Below, in pieces: positions 21,670 through 34,500 of a stretch of DNA of 64,000 bases. Position 1 is the first letter of the stretch. Each line of letters starts with the position of its first letter. The notes below the pieces were generated by a model that was not told the DNA's origin, did not search any database, and was given only the letters and a program-made list of their open reading frames with translations. Position numbers and translations under genes: made by a program. The stretch is from Symsagittifera roscoffensis (taxonomy: Eukaryota > Xenacoelomorpha > Acoela > Convolutidae): NCBI RefSeq assembly GCF_963678635.1, contig NC_087066.1, forward strand, positions 36,831,152-36,895,151, in the 5' to 3' direction.

Positions 21670-22560
21670 CATTGCACTGTTGTATGAAACAACTGTTTTT
21701 TTTTCTCGGTTTAAAGGACAAAAGAAGAAACTATGAACTCTGTTAACTAATCAATAACAAAACTTCAGAGAACAAAAGTTATTATAGTGCTAATGAACCC
21801 TTGGAAAATAGAAAAAAGTTGAAAAAAAGTTGCATCTTACTATCACACTACGCTACGATATTTTATGATGTTTCCTGAAAAAGAAGTCTGAAATAACATT
21901 CAACGACACTTAGGAACAGTCGAACAACAACTTTAACAGCATTAAAAAGGCTTTTACCGAGCGACCATTAAGCCGACAACACGCCAGTAGACACCTATTG
22001 AGCCGAAAAACCTTAAATTATTGTCATCGAAAATTGAACGTTGAGCGATTAAGTTTTAAATCATTGGATTTTTGCACCACAACCAGCTTGAATTAATTTA
22101 CTATATAAAAAAAATATTTCGTTCAATGTTGCCATTCTACAATATAAAATTATAAGACTAAAACAAAGAACGGAACCCGTAGGACGCAAAAAAAATCAAA
22201 ATTAGGTCAGGGCTATGATTTTTTCGAGTTACAGGAGTAAATCTACAGCGTGAAAATTTCCAGCAGCGCCGAAGAAACCCAAAATTTGGCAACCAGTGTG
22301 ACAAAACTTAAGAAGAATAACAAAAGGCAATTTCTTCCCAGAACATTTTTTTCAATTTTAATTTTAGACTTGAACTTGAGAGACTATAGGGCACAAAAGC
22401 AACCAAGTTACCTCTAGACTAAGTAGGAACAGATTGCAAATTGTTATGGTTCAATAGTAAAGCAAGTTCATATTCTGACAAATTTAACATAACCAATCGA
22501 AGATTGGAAAAGAGTAATAAACGCAAGGAAATATGAAAAAAAAACATAAACTTTCAAGAA

Positions 22561-25250
22561 AAAATCTCAACTTTCGAATTTCAACAAAAAATAGATGCCC
22601 TTCCTCTTCGAATTTCCAGAGAAATTTATGATTGGCGCTTCTTTGATAACATGAAACCTAATAGAATTAGGATCATTAGGTAAAGTTTCATTCCGCTGGA
22701 TTTCTAAAAATTGAATTACACTTTCGAAAGTAGAAATCGTTCACGTTTTTAGCGCTATTTCCACATTCGTTTTTGGAGAGTACTATTTACGTCACTTTTA
22801 GCAGATTAACTTCAATTGAACTCAAAAAGTGCATATATACGTAAGTGCATTCACAAATGCATCAATATGTATGATTACGCATCTGTAGTTATTAGAGACT
22901 TTTATGACTTTTCCTGAAAAAAAAACAGATAAAATTAGCAAGACCTATATAAGAGTCTTCACTACGTTCATTTCTCTAAGTAAGAAACAAGTAAATTTCT
23001 CGACTTTAAGACATATCCAGTTCGCAAATACAAGACAACAAAGTTTTCGAATTATCTACTCTTGAAACTCACTAAAAAGTTGATGAAAGACCAGAACAAT
23101 GAATTTTTTTAATAGCCGCATGCAATTAAAGCCACCAGAAAATAGAAAAAAAAAACTAATCAATACAGAGAACATCAAAAACTAACAGCATATACTTTAT
23201 GCAGAAACACAAAATCGAGTTGGTTAAAAAAACGCTTTTAAGATAACTTACACAGAGGCAAAGCTGCGCTCCGCAAACAAGCGAGAAAATATCAAATAAG
23301 CTAAAAAAAACTTGAAAGGAAAAAACTTTTGATGTGGCGGATTCGAAAGTACGGCCGAGAATTTTGGAGTCACACGTACTGGCATCTGCGCTATGGGCCC
23401 TTGAAAACTTGCTGATACTACCCAACAATAAAGCAGCTACATATGCTAAAAAAATTCTCAATGATATGCATCACAAGTCACAACAAACAAAATGACACAG
23501 ATATTTTGCAATTAATCATTTCGATGAAAGAAAAAAATCACACTAACTTTGCAAGAATTAATTTGAAAAGCATACAGACAAATTTGCTTTAAAAAATTCG
23601 AGATAAATTGAGTTGGAAAATTTCCAAAATGCAGTTTTGTTATTGTATTGTTGTTTGAAACGAACAGTTTTTTCGGTTTATTTGATAAATTCAGCAAAAG
23701 AACAAAAAAACTTTCAAACCACAAAACAAAAATAAAACTGCATATCAAAAATTGTCCATCTCGATATATCTCGCATTCTTTGAGATGCAAAATTTATACA
23801 TAAATTGGTTGCATGCTTTACAATTTATTAAATGCAAAATTAATAAGAGTGTCTTTAGTTTATTATATTCAAAATGATAACATGCTAAAACATTATGTTC
23901 TTAAATATTTTTTTTGCGACTTGTGCTGCATAGCATTGACAATTTATTAGCACATGTAGCTGCTTTATAAGTGGCTAGCGTTAGTAAATTTTCAAAACTA
24001 TCAACTGCGATAATTTATTACTAAACGAAAGTAAAAGCACGTGCTATCAAAAACCAATGGGGCCAAATATTAGTGAGACCAATATTTGCACCATTACACT
24101 ACTTCGCCAAAGCTTGCTTGAGTACAGAACATTTCCATTCCAAAAAAATTAATCCACCTACTTTCTTACACTCGAAACCGTAGCCAGCATAGCATAGTTA
24201 GGCTAAAAGAGTCGATGAAAGCAAGGAAACTGAAAAAAGATTTTAAAAAAAAACCTTTATTTTCGAAATTCAAAGTAACCAACACATGTCCTTAAAGCTC
24301 TTTTGAATCTTTCTGCTCACATGTACTCTCGCCAAAGCTTGCTTGAGTAGAACATATCTCCATACCAATCGAATTATTCCACCTACTTCATTACACTAGA
24401 AGATATAGCCAACAAACAGTTAAGAGTCAATGAACGCGTCAATTAACGCAAGGAAACAGGAAAATCTGACTTTTTAAAAACTTTTATTTTCGAATTTCAA
24501 TTTCAAAAAACACATGTCCTTAAAGCTCTTTGAATCTCAACAAAAAATAAAAGGATTGAGATGAAAAAAAAATTAACTCAATTTGAGAAAGCTGGATCAA
24601 AAGTTAACGTTTTTATTCTGCTGGGAAATCTGAAAATTAAAATCCACTTGCGAAACTAGAAGTCAATTAAGTTTTTCGTAACCTTTACATTTTTGCTGTT
24701 TGATAAAAGTGTTTACCTTCTTTTTAACAAAGAAAAAGATTGAACTTCAAAAGAAAACGAAAGTAAAAGCGCGAAAAAACAATCTGAAAAAAAAAACGAA
24801 AAAATCATCACGAACTATATACAAATCTTCAGTACCAGGGGCGAATCTAGGACTTACCTTTCTTTACGGTCGACCAAATTCGTTTTCCGAGCGCTCCCAG
24901 AACACTATAAAAACCTTATTTTTCCAAAAAGGCGTTTTTAGGCACTTTTTGGAAAATTTTTACCAAAAATTACGTTTTTTTGGGCCCACGCTCCCCTTCA
25001 AAATTAGTACAAATTGGCGCCTTTAGAAAAATGAAGGATTGTTCAGCCGAAAATGTATGGCATAAAGTAATACCAAATGAGGTACCCTTGAGTTGATGAG
25101 GGGGTCGAATCCCTGAAGAGGGAGGGCGTCCACCCTATACCCCTCCCCCTAAAACCACCCTGTGCACTACGTTCATTGACTCTTAAAACAATAACAAAAT
25201 TCAGTTGTAAGACAGAGTTATCTAATTGTTTCGATAATCCACAGACAGAT
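22561..25250. other. AT-rich intergenic repeats downstream of RBM22
   Basis: No gene seen. 22590-22980 is one copy of the SINE-like family that recurs at 31.9-33.3 kb, ending in the CTATATAAGAGTC hairpin motif. 24105-24540 holds two tandem copies (about 235 bp) starting CGCCAAAGCTTGCTTGAGTA. 24836-25160 begins CAGGGGCGAATCTAGGA and ends in G/C-rich tracts, like the termini of a non-autonomous DNA transposon. 23.5-24.1 kb shows nothing. Confidence 0.6.
22943..22980 (+). repeat. SINE-like unit end with TATA-like hairpin motif
   Basis: ACCTATATAAGAGTCTTCAC followed by TACGTTCATT. In the best copies AAGAGTC and GACTCTT pair as a 7-bp stem around a 15-base loop. Other copies: 33227-33262, 37531-37567, and partial at 25164-25183 and 37225-37258. 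Confidence 0.75.
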
Positions 25251-25313
25251 ATTGCCGTTCCCATTTGAGCTACTCCATTAACTTGACAACCATATAGTTG
25301 AGCGAGCTACGTT

Positions 25314-25513
25314 CTATCGAGCTTGGTTTGAACCAATGAGTCGTGGATCTTGTGATGGGTAATAGGCAGTTGGTGCTGCATTTGGTGAGGGCATGTTGGG
25401 CGCTATACTTGGTGGTAAATAGGCCGAAGACATCGCCGCAGGCGCCAGGGGAGAAGTCAATCCTAGCTGCGGCGGTGGTGGAAGAACATTGGGACTGCGG
25501 TGCATGTGGCGCA
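25314..25513 (-). CDS. RBM22: RBM22 exon 9, C terminus and stop
   Basis: Encodes a Pro-rich tail ([12 protein letters not shown]) and then [19 protein letters not shown] followed by TAG. The YPSQDP motif is the hallmark of the animal RBM22 C terminus. Acceptor CTCTTTAG. No canonical AATAAA was seen in the next 150 bases on the minus strand, so the polyadenylation site is unknown. Confidence 0.93.
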
Positions 25514-28500
25514 CTAAAGAGCATAGAACATTGTGAAAGTGCATATAACAGCTAACGGACAAGAAAAGCGCTGACAAACGCACCGAACCAGCGAAACGTT
25601 GTTTCAAAAAAGTTCTGGGAAAGAATTGAAATCAGGTATATTTCTCACCAGCATTAGCCATAGTTGAAGCTGATTTCATCTGACTGTTCGCTCTAGCTCC
25701 ATCAGCAGGGGGGGCCGAGACAGGATGCATATTTGGCAGCAGGATGGGAATGTCATTTAACACAGGCGGAAGCTGCGAACTGCTACTACTAGTATAACTG
25801 CCACTAGTTCCAGGTGCTTGATCGTCCTCCACTACAGTCGCTGAAGCAACCTTCTGGCACACAGGTTCTTTTGAACTCTCCGATGGGTCTCCCTCTCGCC
25901 GTCTGCTCTTTGCTAAATCAGGTCCAGAGGGAACTGAAAATTCTAAAAACACAGACACATATGTGAAGAAAAGCACGCCAAAACGGAGCTCTTAATACAA
26001 TGATAGAAAATGATCCAAAAAAATCTCATCTTGTGAAAACCAACAAGTACTTCGGGATGCGCCCAAGGGATTCGTTTTTGAAGGCACATGACTTAATCAC
26101 TACGTTCAATGAAACAATAGATATCAGTTTAAGGTGGTTCACTTTCAAAAACCTATTTTTGAATAAAACCAAAACAGTTTGAGAAAAATTGAATCAAAAG
26201 CCACTCTTGAAATTATAATTAGTCACGCTTTTTACAGCATTTACAGTTCTGTTAATGGAATATATTATTTGACGCGCACTTAGCAAATCTATTTGAAAGG
26301 AAATAATAAAGAATCGAAACATCGCGTAAAAAATAGCGTACAATAATCGCGTAAAAATATGTTGCCTTCCATTCGAAGTGAACTTCCAAGCGACCATAAA
26401 TCAAATTGAAATTGATAAATTGATAATGAAATCAACCGTGAACAGGCCCTCCTAAAACCATACAGCTTTTTCAAGTGGCAGATACCTTCGTTCCCTCACA
26501 CTTGAAGAAAAGTTGTTAAGCTCCGAAATTTTACAGCAAAGAACTTGACCAGAAAAAAGGATAAGCTCAATGAACAAGGAAACAGATAAGCAACATAACT
26601 AACGTTAAAATAGCAACGGTATAAAAAACGATAAAAAGCTCTTGACTCTCAAACTAACTTTTAGTGCACTCTGACAGCTCCCAATTACATGGTTGGTAAA
26701 TTCAAATGTTTTCGTCTTCAAACTTGAAAAACCATAAAAGCGTCATCTCGAAATCTTAAACAGGGCCTCTGGAGAAATTCGAAGGCCACATTTGCAACCA
26801 CTGATAGTAAACTTTAAACACCCTACTACCGCGAAAAAAAATTGAAAAAATCATAAACCATAAAAAAATGTCATATCTCGGAAAAAAGATGATTTGAGCA
26901 TTCATTTTTAGAGGCAAGATTCGCGACGCTGGGTGTATGCCGAAAATAAGGTTTTCTCTTCGCTAAGTAAGGAGTTTCAAAACTTTTTTCTAAGTAAGTC
27001 CTTTGAAATTTTTTGAAAATCAAAAACAAAAACGCCGCATCTCGGAAACTAAAAGCATTTAAGCAGTCGGATGTGGACGCAAGATTTGCACCTCTTGAGA
27101 GTACCCTTACAGTACCCAAGGATATGGTTGAGAATTTCATATAAAAAACTTTTTAAATATATGTTTTCCGGAAATTTTCTCATAAAAACACTAAAAACGT
27201 CAAATCTCGAAAACTAAAAACATATGAGAGTCTGCTACAACTTCTGAGAGTACACTGGCAGCACCCAAGAACAGGGTTGGGATTTTTAAATTTTGAAACC
27301 CAAGTTAACTGATAATTTTGGAAAAAATCATTCAAAAACGTCATATCTCAAAAACTACAAAGATTTGAGCAGTCATAATTGCAGGCAAGATTCGCATTCC
27401 TTGAGAGTAGTCTGAGAGCACCCAACTACAGGAATGGGAATTTCAAGTTTTGTAATTTATGTAACGTGAGTTTTCGGAAAACTTTTGAAAAAATCACAAA
27501 AGGTGTCGTATCTCGTACACTAAAAGGATTTGGTTAGTCATAATTGGAGGCAAAATTCGCAACCCCTTGGTAAATACTGACAATACATATACCGGACAAT
27601 ACAATTACCGGACAATACAATTACCGAACAATTTTATATCGATTTGCATCAATCAGCGCAAGTAAGATTAAACAAACAATACAACTCACCTGAGAAAACT
27701 TGAAACATTTTTTGAAACAACAAAATATTGAAAATGATGAAGTTCAAAAAAAACAGTGCGCTGACTCGCTCAACTACAAGGTTAGGAATATCAAACTTTG
27801 AAAAAACAACTTTTCTGAATAATTTTGAAAAATCGAAAACGTTATATCTGGAAAACTTCAAAAACATGAGCAGTCGTAACTAGAGGCAAGATTCGCAACC
27901 CCTGAGAGTACTCTGATACCCCGCCCGAACTACAGGGTTGGGAATTTCAAATTTTGAAGAAAAAAATTCTGAAATTTTTTTTGAAAAGTCACAAAAAAAC
28001 TTCAAAGATTAGAGGCAAGATTCGCATTCCTTGAGAGTAGTCTGAGAGCACCCAACTACAGGTTTGGGAATTTCACGTTTTGTAAATTAATTTTAATTTG
28101 AGTTTTCGGAAAGTTTTTGAAAAAATCACAAAAGGTGTCGTATCTCGTACACTTAAAGGATTTGGGCATTCATAATTGGAGGCCAAATTCGCAACCCCTT
28201 GAAAAATCCTGACAAAATCGCACTTTTTGACTGCTGATTTTAAATTCGGTGAAATAAGAACTTAATTCAAGCTGACAAAACGAAAAAAAAAATCTTAACC
28301 ATTGCAATATACGATATAGCTTAAACAATATAGCTGAAAAAACTCTTTCGTTAAGCATGCATAAAAAATACATTGAAAAAGCCTAAAAGTGGCGAAATAG
28401 TGAAGCCCGCATTTAATTTTATAGTAGATAGATAATAAATTGCTAGATATAATGAGTTGAAATTTTTCTGAAATCGAGCTTTGTGTCATGATGGAACTTT

Positions 28501-31500
28501 TTTCGGTTCATTTGATGAAAAAAAAAAAATCAGCTCTGCTAAATTTTTACTGATCAAATGTCAAAGCACATCTGATATTATACTGCTACCGCAACCTACC
28601 GATTCAAAGTGCCACCAAAAGTAGCACATTCATTTGCGACTGAGGTCGGAAAAAAAGAAAGTTCGTAATAATGCATTTTGCTTCGCAAGTGTGCAACTTG
28701 AAAAAGCAACAAAATCAGCTTGACTCCAACTGACGTTGTAACCTGGCCAGCTATGCAGAATACACGCGATGAAACTATTTGTAAACATCACACTGAAGAA
28801 AAACCGATTTTTTTTGTTCGGATAAGACAATATACCGAAAAATTTTATATTAATTTGCATCAATCAGAGAAAGTAAAATTATACAAACAACATAACTCAC
28901 TTGAAAAAACTCAAGTGTTTTTAAACAACAAACAGTTGAAAATGATACACTTCAAAAACAATGACAAAACAATTCAAAATCTAATAATTAATCTTCTTGC
29001 TTAAAGAAAAAAATTACTCAGAACAATTCGAATCGAACAAAGATGAAGAAACAAGAAAAAGACGCTGATAAAACCAAAAAAAAAGTTCTGGAGCCAAAAA
29101 CAAGCCCCAATTTTAAATCCTAAAAAAAAGAATCTCCGGTCAGACAAAAACAAGTTGACAGAAAAAGACAAAAAAAACTATCATTTAATCGTTTGAAAGA
29201 ATGAATGAGTCTGGAAACGTATCAATTTATCTGAAAGTGAAATAAAATGAGCAACATTTTTTTAAAAGACAACAAAACAACTAAAAAATAAAAAGTAATT
29301 CCGTTTAAGACATCGAAACTACTTTTAACTACAGGAGCACAAAAAGTTAATCAGCAAAAGTATAACAACTTAAGTTGACAGAGCAAAAAAAACACTGCGA
29401 CACAAAAATGAATAGAAAAAGACAAGTCAAAAAAAGTTCTGAAAAAATGTTGGAAAAAATTACTTGAAAAACTAGCTAGACAAAAGTTGAAAAATTACCG
29501 CAAAAAAAACCAAATTTGTATCGAATGAAGTTCAACAACAGCCCTTAAAAAGTATTTAGGTGAAAAAGGCGAGAAACTTTGAGTGCAAACCTGTTGAGCC
29601 GAAAACAAAACTTGTCAGAAAAATTTTAATAAAAGTTAAGCGTTTACGACCCATCCAATTGAAACACATAATCCCAAACGGATATAATTTGCGCTCCAAA
29701 TAACGCAAACTCAGTTGAAATAGTCGCTATAACATAAACTGAAACTGTTTGAATATTTTTAAAAAATCTCAAAAATCAGACATGGTAAACTTAAAAATTT
29801 GTGAAACTCAGTTATAGCAAAAACTGTTTACATTGGAACAAAAGCCATGCTTTAAAAAGTAAAAACAAAAAACCCTGCCAGATAAAAAAAGGGCGCTAAA
29901 GAAAAGAAAAAAGAACCGAAAGACACTAGGACGAAAACCACACACCCGAAAAAAAATTAAGATTATTATGCAAGATAACAACAACTGAAACGGGCTCGAA
30001 CTAATTACTTCTTAATTGATAGCACTTTCATTTAAATTTGAAAGATTCCGTAGAAGTGAAGACCCTCTGGAAGAGGTAAAGATCCTGTGGACAAAAGTGT
30101 TACGGGAAAAAAGTATAGTATCCGATTGTAATACCCTTGCTTATCGCAAGGGTAAATAACAAATGCGTCTAGCAAATTTGAACAAAACTACCTAAAACTT
30201 TGAGTTGATTTAATTCTGATTTTGTACGACTATAGATGGCTACCTGAAAAAAAAACGGTTGGAATCCAATGAGAAAAAATTTTAAAATCAAATGTCGATA
30301 AAATCAAAAAAAATGTGCAATAACTGATGAGCTATTTTATCTGCACCAAAAACAATGCGCTTAATACAACCAATCAAACAACCAAAAATAGCAAAAGTTT
30401 GAACCAATTCTGTTACTTAAACTGAGAACAAAGAGTCTAGAACTGAGAGTCTAGAAAACTGATTTGAACTTTTCCAAAATTTCATGTTAGTCTTAAATTT
30501 TCAAATTAGAATATTTTATTTCACCAAAAATAACAGAAGTTTGAACCAATTCTGTTACTTGAACTGAGGAAAAAAGAGGATCTTTACCTGAGAGTCTAGA
30601 AAAATTCTCTTTTCCAAAACTTCAAATGAGAAATCAAAAAATCCCTCATCATACCAGTTACTCGGAAAAAAATAAACATTCGGAAAATAAGGTAACGAAA
30701 TTAAAGCCGACCTCTTCCAGCGCCGAAAATCTACCGAAAAATTTCGGCACAGAGAAAAATACCTATAAAAAACTCTTAACAGGATCCCTAAGCCCATACC
30801 TAATATGCAACTACTAAACACAACACAAAACATGGTGCTATTGAAATGATTATCATTTCAATCCGTCCCCATTCTGTGAACAAAGTTATTTTTAGGAAAA
30901 CAAGACTACTGCCCGATTGCAATACCCTTGCTTATCGCAAGGATAATATAGTCAAAGGGATTCGAACGGAACGTTAGTTATGTTGGGAGATTCTGTAGTT
31001 AGTTACTACTAAATAGGGAATTGGAATTAAACATAATCAGGAATTCGTCTTACCGGGCAATCCTGGAACTGTTTGATAATTGGGAACGAACTGTAATCCG
31101 ATATTGGCGCCCTCTTTGCTTCCCCAATGGCCACCTGCAGCCCCCGCCCCTTGAGGTCTTCCCCATCTGACATTGAGCCTGTGGCCTTTAATGATTAGCT
31201 TGCCAAAGAGAGCCTGTGCTGCCTGCTCTGCTGCAAAGCGCGTTGTGAACTGCACGAATGCACACTGCTGTTTGAAGGCAACTGAGATGGATCGTATTTC
31301 ACCAAACTGGTAGCAGACGTCCCTAAACAGCAACAGCAGATATTCACAATTCCCTTCCCTACACTAACTTTACTGTTCTATTTTTCTAGACTAAATGGCC
31401 AACAACCGCACAGATTGTGCAGCAAATACAAGACGACAGAGCAGTTTGCCCGTTGAGTGTACTTTGGCTTCTGGGCAGATTGTTTGTCAAGCAGTAGGCA

Positions 31501-34500
31501 GTGCATTTGATTTAAAAAGTTCACACACATCAGCTCTTATCAAGTAGTTAATTATTCAGAGATACCTAAAATTACCAGCAACAAACATAACAAATTAAAT
31601 GAGGAGGAGAGTCAAGAGCCAAAAAACAACCTTATATCACTCTCGTTGATGCCTTCGTGCACATTTCCCAGGTAAAGAGTAGTTATGCTCAAGTCTTCCG
31701 GGATGTCTAATTTGGGTAAATTAGAAGCCCGATTAAGAAGTTTCTTCGCGACCGGATCATTTCGTCCAAAATATCGGTCTTTTATGTTCTGATGCGCCAG
31801 CGGATCATCCGGATCTGTAGGCTTCTCATGTCTAAAAATGAGCATATTTTGAACATTGCCAACAGAAGGTTGGGAAAGAGTCAAGGATCGCAAGGTAACA
31901 AACACTGAAACAAGAAAAATTTCAAGTTAAGAATTTCGAAAAAAATATCTGTAACCTTAAACTCTTCAAAATTTACAAAAAATATCATTGAACAGCCAAT
32001 ATAAGATTGGGAAAGAGCAATGAACGCAAGTAAACATAAGAAACACTGACTTGTTGAAAAAATCTCAAAAAAAAATAGATGCCCTTTAAGCACTTTGAAT
32101 TTCTAGATCGATTTACGATTGGCGCTTTTTTGATGACTGTAGCCCACCTTGACAAAACTGGATGAATCAATAGGTAAAGTTTTTATTCCGATGGAAACTA
32201 AAATTAAATTCCACTTTCGAAAGAAAAAATCGTTTACGATTTTTCGCGCCATTTACACGTTCGTGTTTAGAGAGTGCTATTTACGTCAATTTCAGCAGAT
32301 GAATTTCAATTTAACTTAAAAAGTGCACATATACCTTAGTGCATCAAAATTTAAGGACGTTTTCCTGAAAAAAAACAGCCAACTGACAGTTGGAAAAGAG
32401 TAATATACGCAATGAAACTGAAACAAAAACTGATGTTTTTTTTTTTTTCAAAAATCTTCAACTTTTGAATTTCGAAGGAAAAAATAGATGCCCTTCAAGC
32501 TCTTTGAATTTCTAGATCGATTTACGATTGGCGCTTTTTTGATAACTTTAAGCCACCTTGACAAAACTGGATGAATCAATAGGTAAAGTTTTTATTCCGC
32601 TGGAAATCTAAAATTAAATACCACTTTCGAAAGTAAAAATCGTTAACAATTTTTCGCGCCATTTACACATTCGTGTTTAGAAAGTGCTATTTACGTCAAC
32701 TTCAGCAGATGAATTTCAATTTAACTTAAAAAGTGCACATATACCTAAGTGCATCAAAATTTAAGGACGTTTTCCTGAAAAAAAAAACAGCCAACTGACA
32801 GTTGGAAAAGAGTAATATACGCAATGAAACTGAAACAAAAACTGATTTGTTTTTTTTTCGAAAACCTTCAATTTTTGAATTTCGAAGGGAAAAAAAGATG
32901 GCCTTAAAGCTCTTTGAATTTGCAGAACAATTTATGATGGACACTTTTTTGCTAAAATTAACCCAATTTGAGAAAACTGGATCAATAGGCAAAACTTTTA
33001 TCTCACTGGGATATCTTATAACTAATTTCCATTTTCGAAATTAGAAGTCGATCAAGTTTTTCGTGATTTTTACATTTTTGCTGTTCGATAGTGGATTTTG
33101 CCTTCCTTTTAACAATGGAACTGCACTGAACTTAAAAAGAAATCACAAGCCAAACCTCGAAAAATCAAAATTGAGCGTGAACAAATTTAAAGACTTTTCC
33201 TGAAAAGACAAAAAAAAATCAGCAAGGCCTATATAAAAGTCTTCACTACGTTCATTACTCTTAATAAAATTAACCAAATATAATGTTTAGATTAACTGTT
33301 TACTTTTTTTCTTTCGCTGAGAAATCTGAAAACTTAGGCAAATCTACTTTCGAAACTAGAAGTCGATCACGTTTTTCGTGACCTTTGCACATTTGCTGTT
33401 TGCTAGTGGAGTTTGCCTTCTTTCTAACAAATCAAATGAAGTTCATTGACTCTTAATTAATATTACAAAGCGAGCATAAAATCTCGAAGACAAAAACTCA
33501 AAAAAAAAACGAAAACGATCGTAGCTAAATTATTCTCTTCACTCAATTCGTCAAAATGCACGACATTAAGAAATGTTAAAAGAATTCGTTGATCCTTAAC
33601 ATCATATGACATGTTTGCAGAAAACTATCATTTCTCACCGGTAAGGACATTCTTCGCCTCGTTTACATTCGCCCTTGACCCAGAATGAACAAATATGAGG
33701 CAAATTCCTTCGGTAATACGGAGTAGTGCGAGCCAGTTTCATCAACATGTCACTAGGTTGACTAGCTTTGCCCTGCATGATAGCCATAGCTGGATTTCCA
33801 TCTGCACTAGAACCGAACTGAAAAAACATAACCCACATAATGTACTCAAAGAATATAGAAAACAACAACAGATTTTTGTATGAAAATGTTCGGTTTCCAA
33901 GAAAAAAAACTGTGATGCCTTAAGTCCTTTAAAATCCCTCAATGTTTTACGATTTGCACTTTTTTGATGATTTCTTTGTTCAACGACAAATTTGTTCATA
34001 AAATATAAAATCCACTTTCGAAGAAACTCAAAAGCAAAAAATGTTTTTTTTCTCGTGATTTGCACCTCAGTTATTGAAGAGCGTAATCGTCCTTCTATTA
34101 GTCAAATGAATTTTGATTCAACTTGAAAAACATAGCCGAATACCACTTTTTCAACATTACTAGCTATCAGCCAATTTTTTTGCTATCAGTTTTTGATAAT
34201 TTGAACAGGTTTGCGAAAACACAATTATTTCAGAATCAATATATCAAAAATTGAAACCTTGAAAGATTAAAAAATGTTTTAATTTGTTGGCTTTGTTTAA
34301 AATGTTTAAGCTTTTGAGCTTTATATTCAAAATTTTGACCTTTTTCAAATTCGTTTTCGTAGCCTTAATGCAGTTTTTCAAGCGCGAATTCGAAGAACAG
34401 ACCTGATATATTTTCCGTGCTTAAATACCGAGACTCGGTTCGCGAAAAGTTGTTTTTTAAAGGTGGCCGGTCAATGAACACGAAGGGTCTCAGTTTATAC

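Larger units (their letters stand above)
19497..22560. repeat. Direct duplications of an AT-rich repeat
   Basis: Two near-identical blocks, about 19766-20440 and 21674-22340, share CTGTTGTATGAAACAACTGT, CATCTTACTATCACA, CGACACTTAG, GCGACCATTAA and ATTGGATTTTTGCACCACAA in order. The preceding stretch (19510-19765) also recurs at 20915-21200 (GAGACAAAGCTGGGCTCCAC versus GAGACGAAGCTGATTTCCAT) and weakly near 23250. No credible coding frame; most likely a non-autonomous element duplicated in place. Confidence 0.8.
25943..31053 (-). other. RBM22 intron 7, repeat-filled
   Basis: 5.1 kb. Contents: nothing recognised at 25.98-26.68 kb; a ~180-bp repeat series at 26.68-28.21 kb; AT-rich sequence at 28.2-30.1 kb with no gene; two stem-loop copies at 30133 and 30924, each at the end of a similar sequence block. 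Confidence 0.7.

Noticed and set aside
25270-25524. 84-residue frame overlapping RBM22 exon 9 in another phase
   Set aside because: Only the phase ending in YYPSQDP joins exon 8 in frame and matches RBM22.
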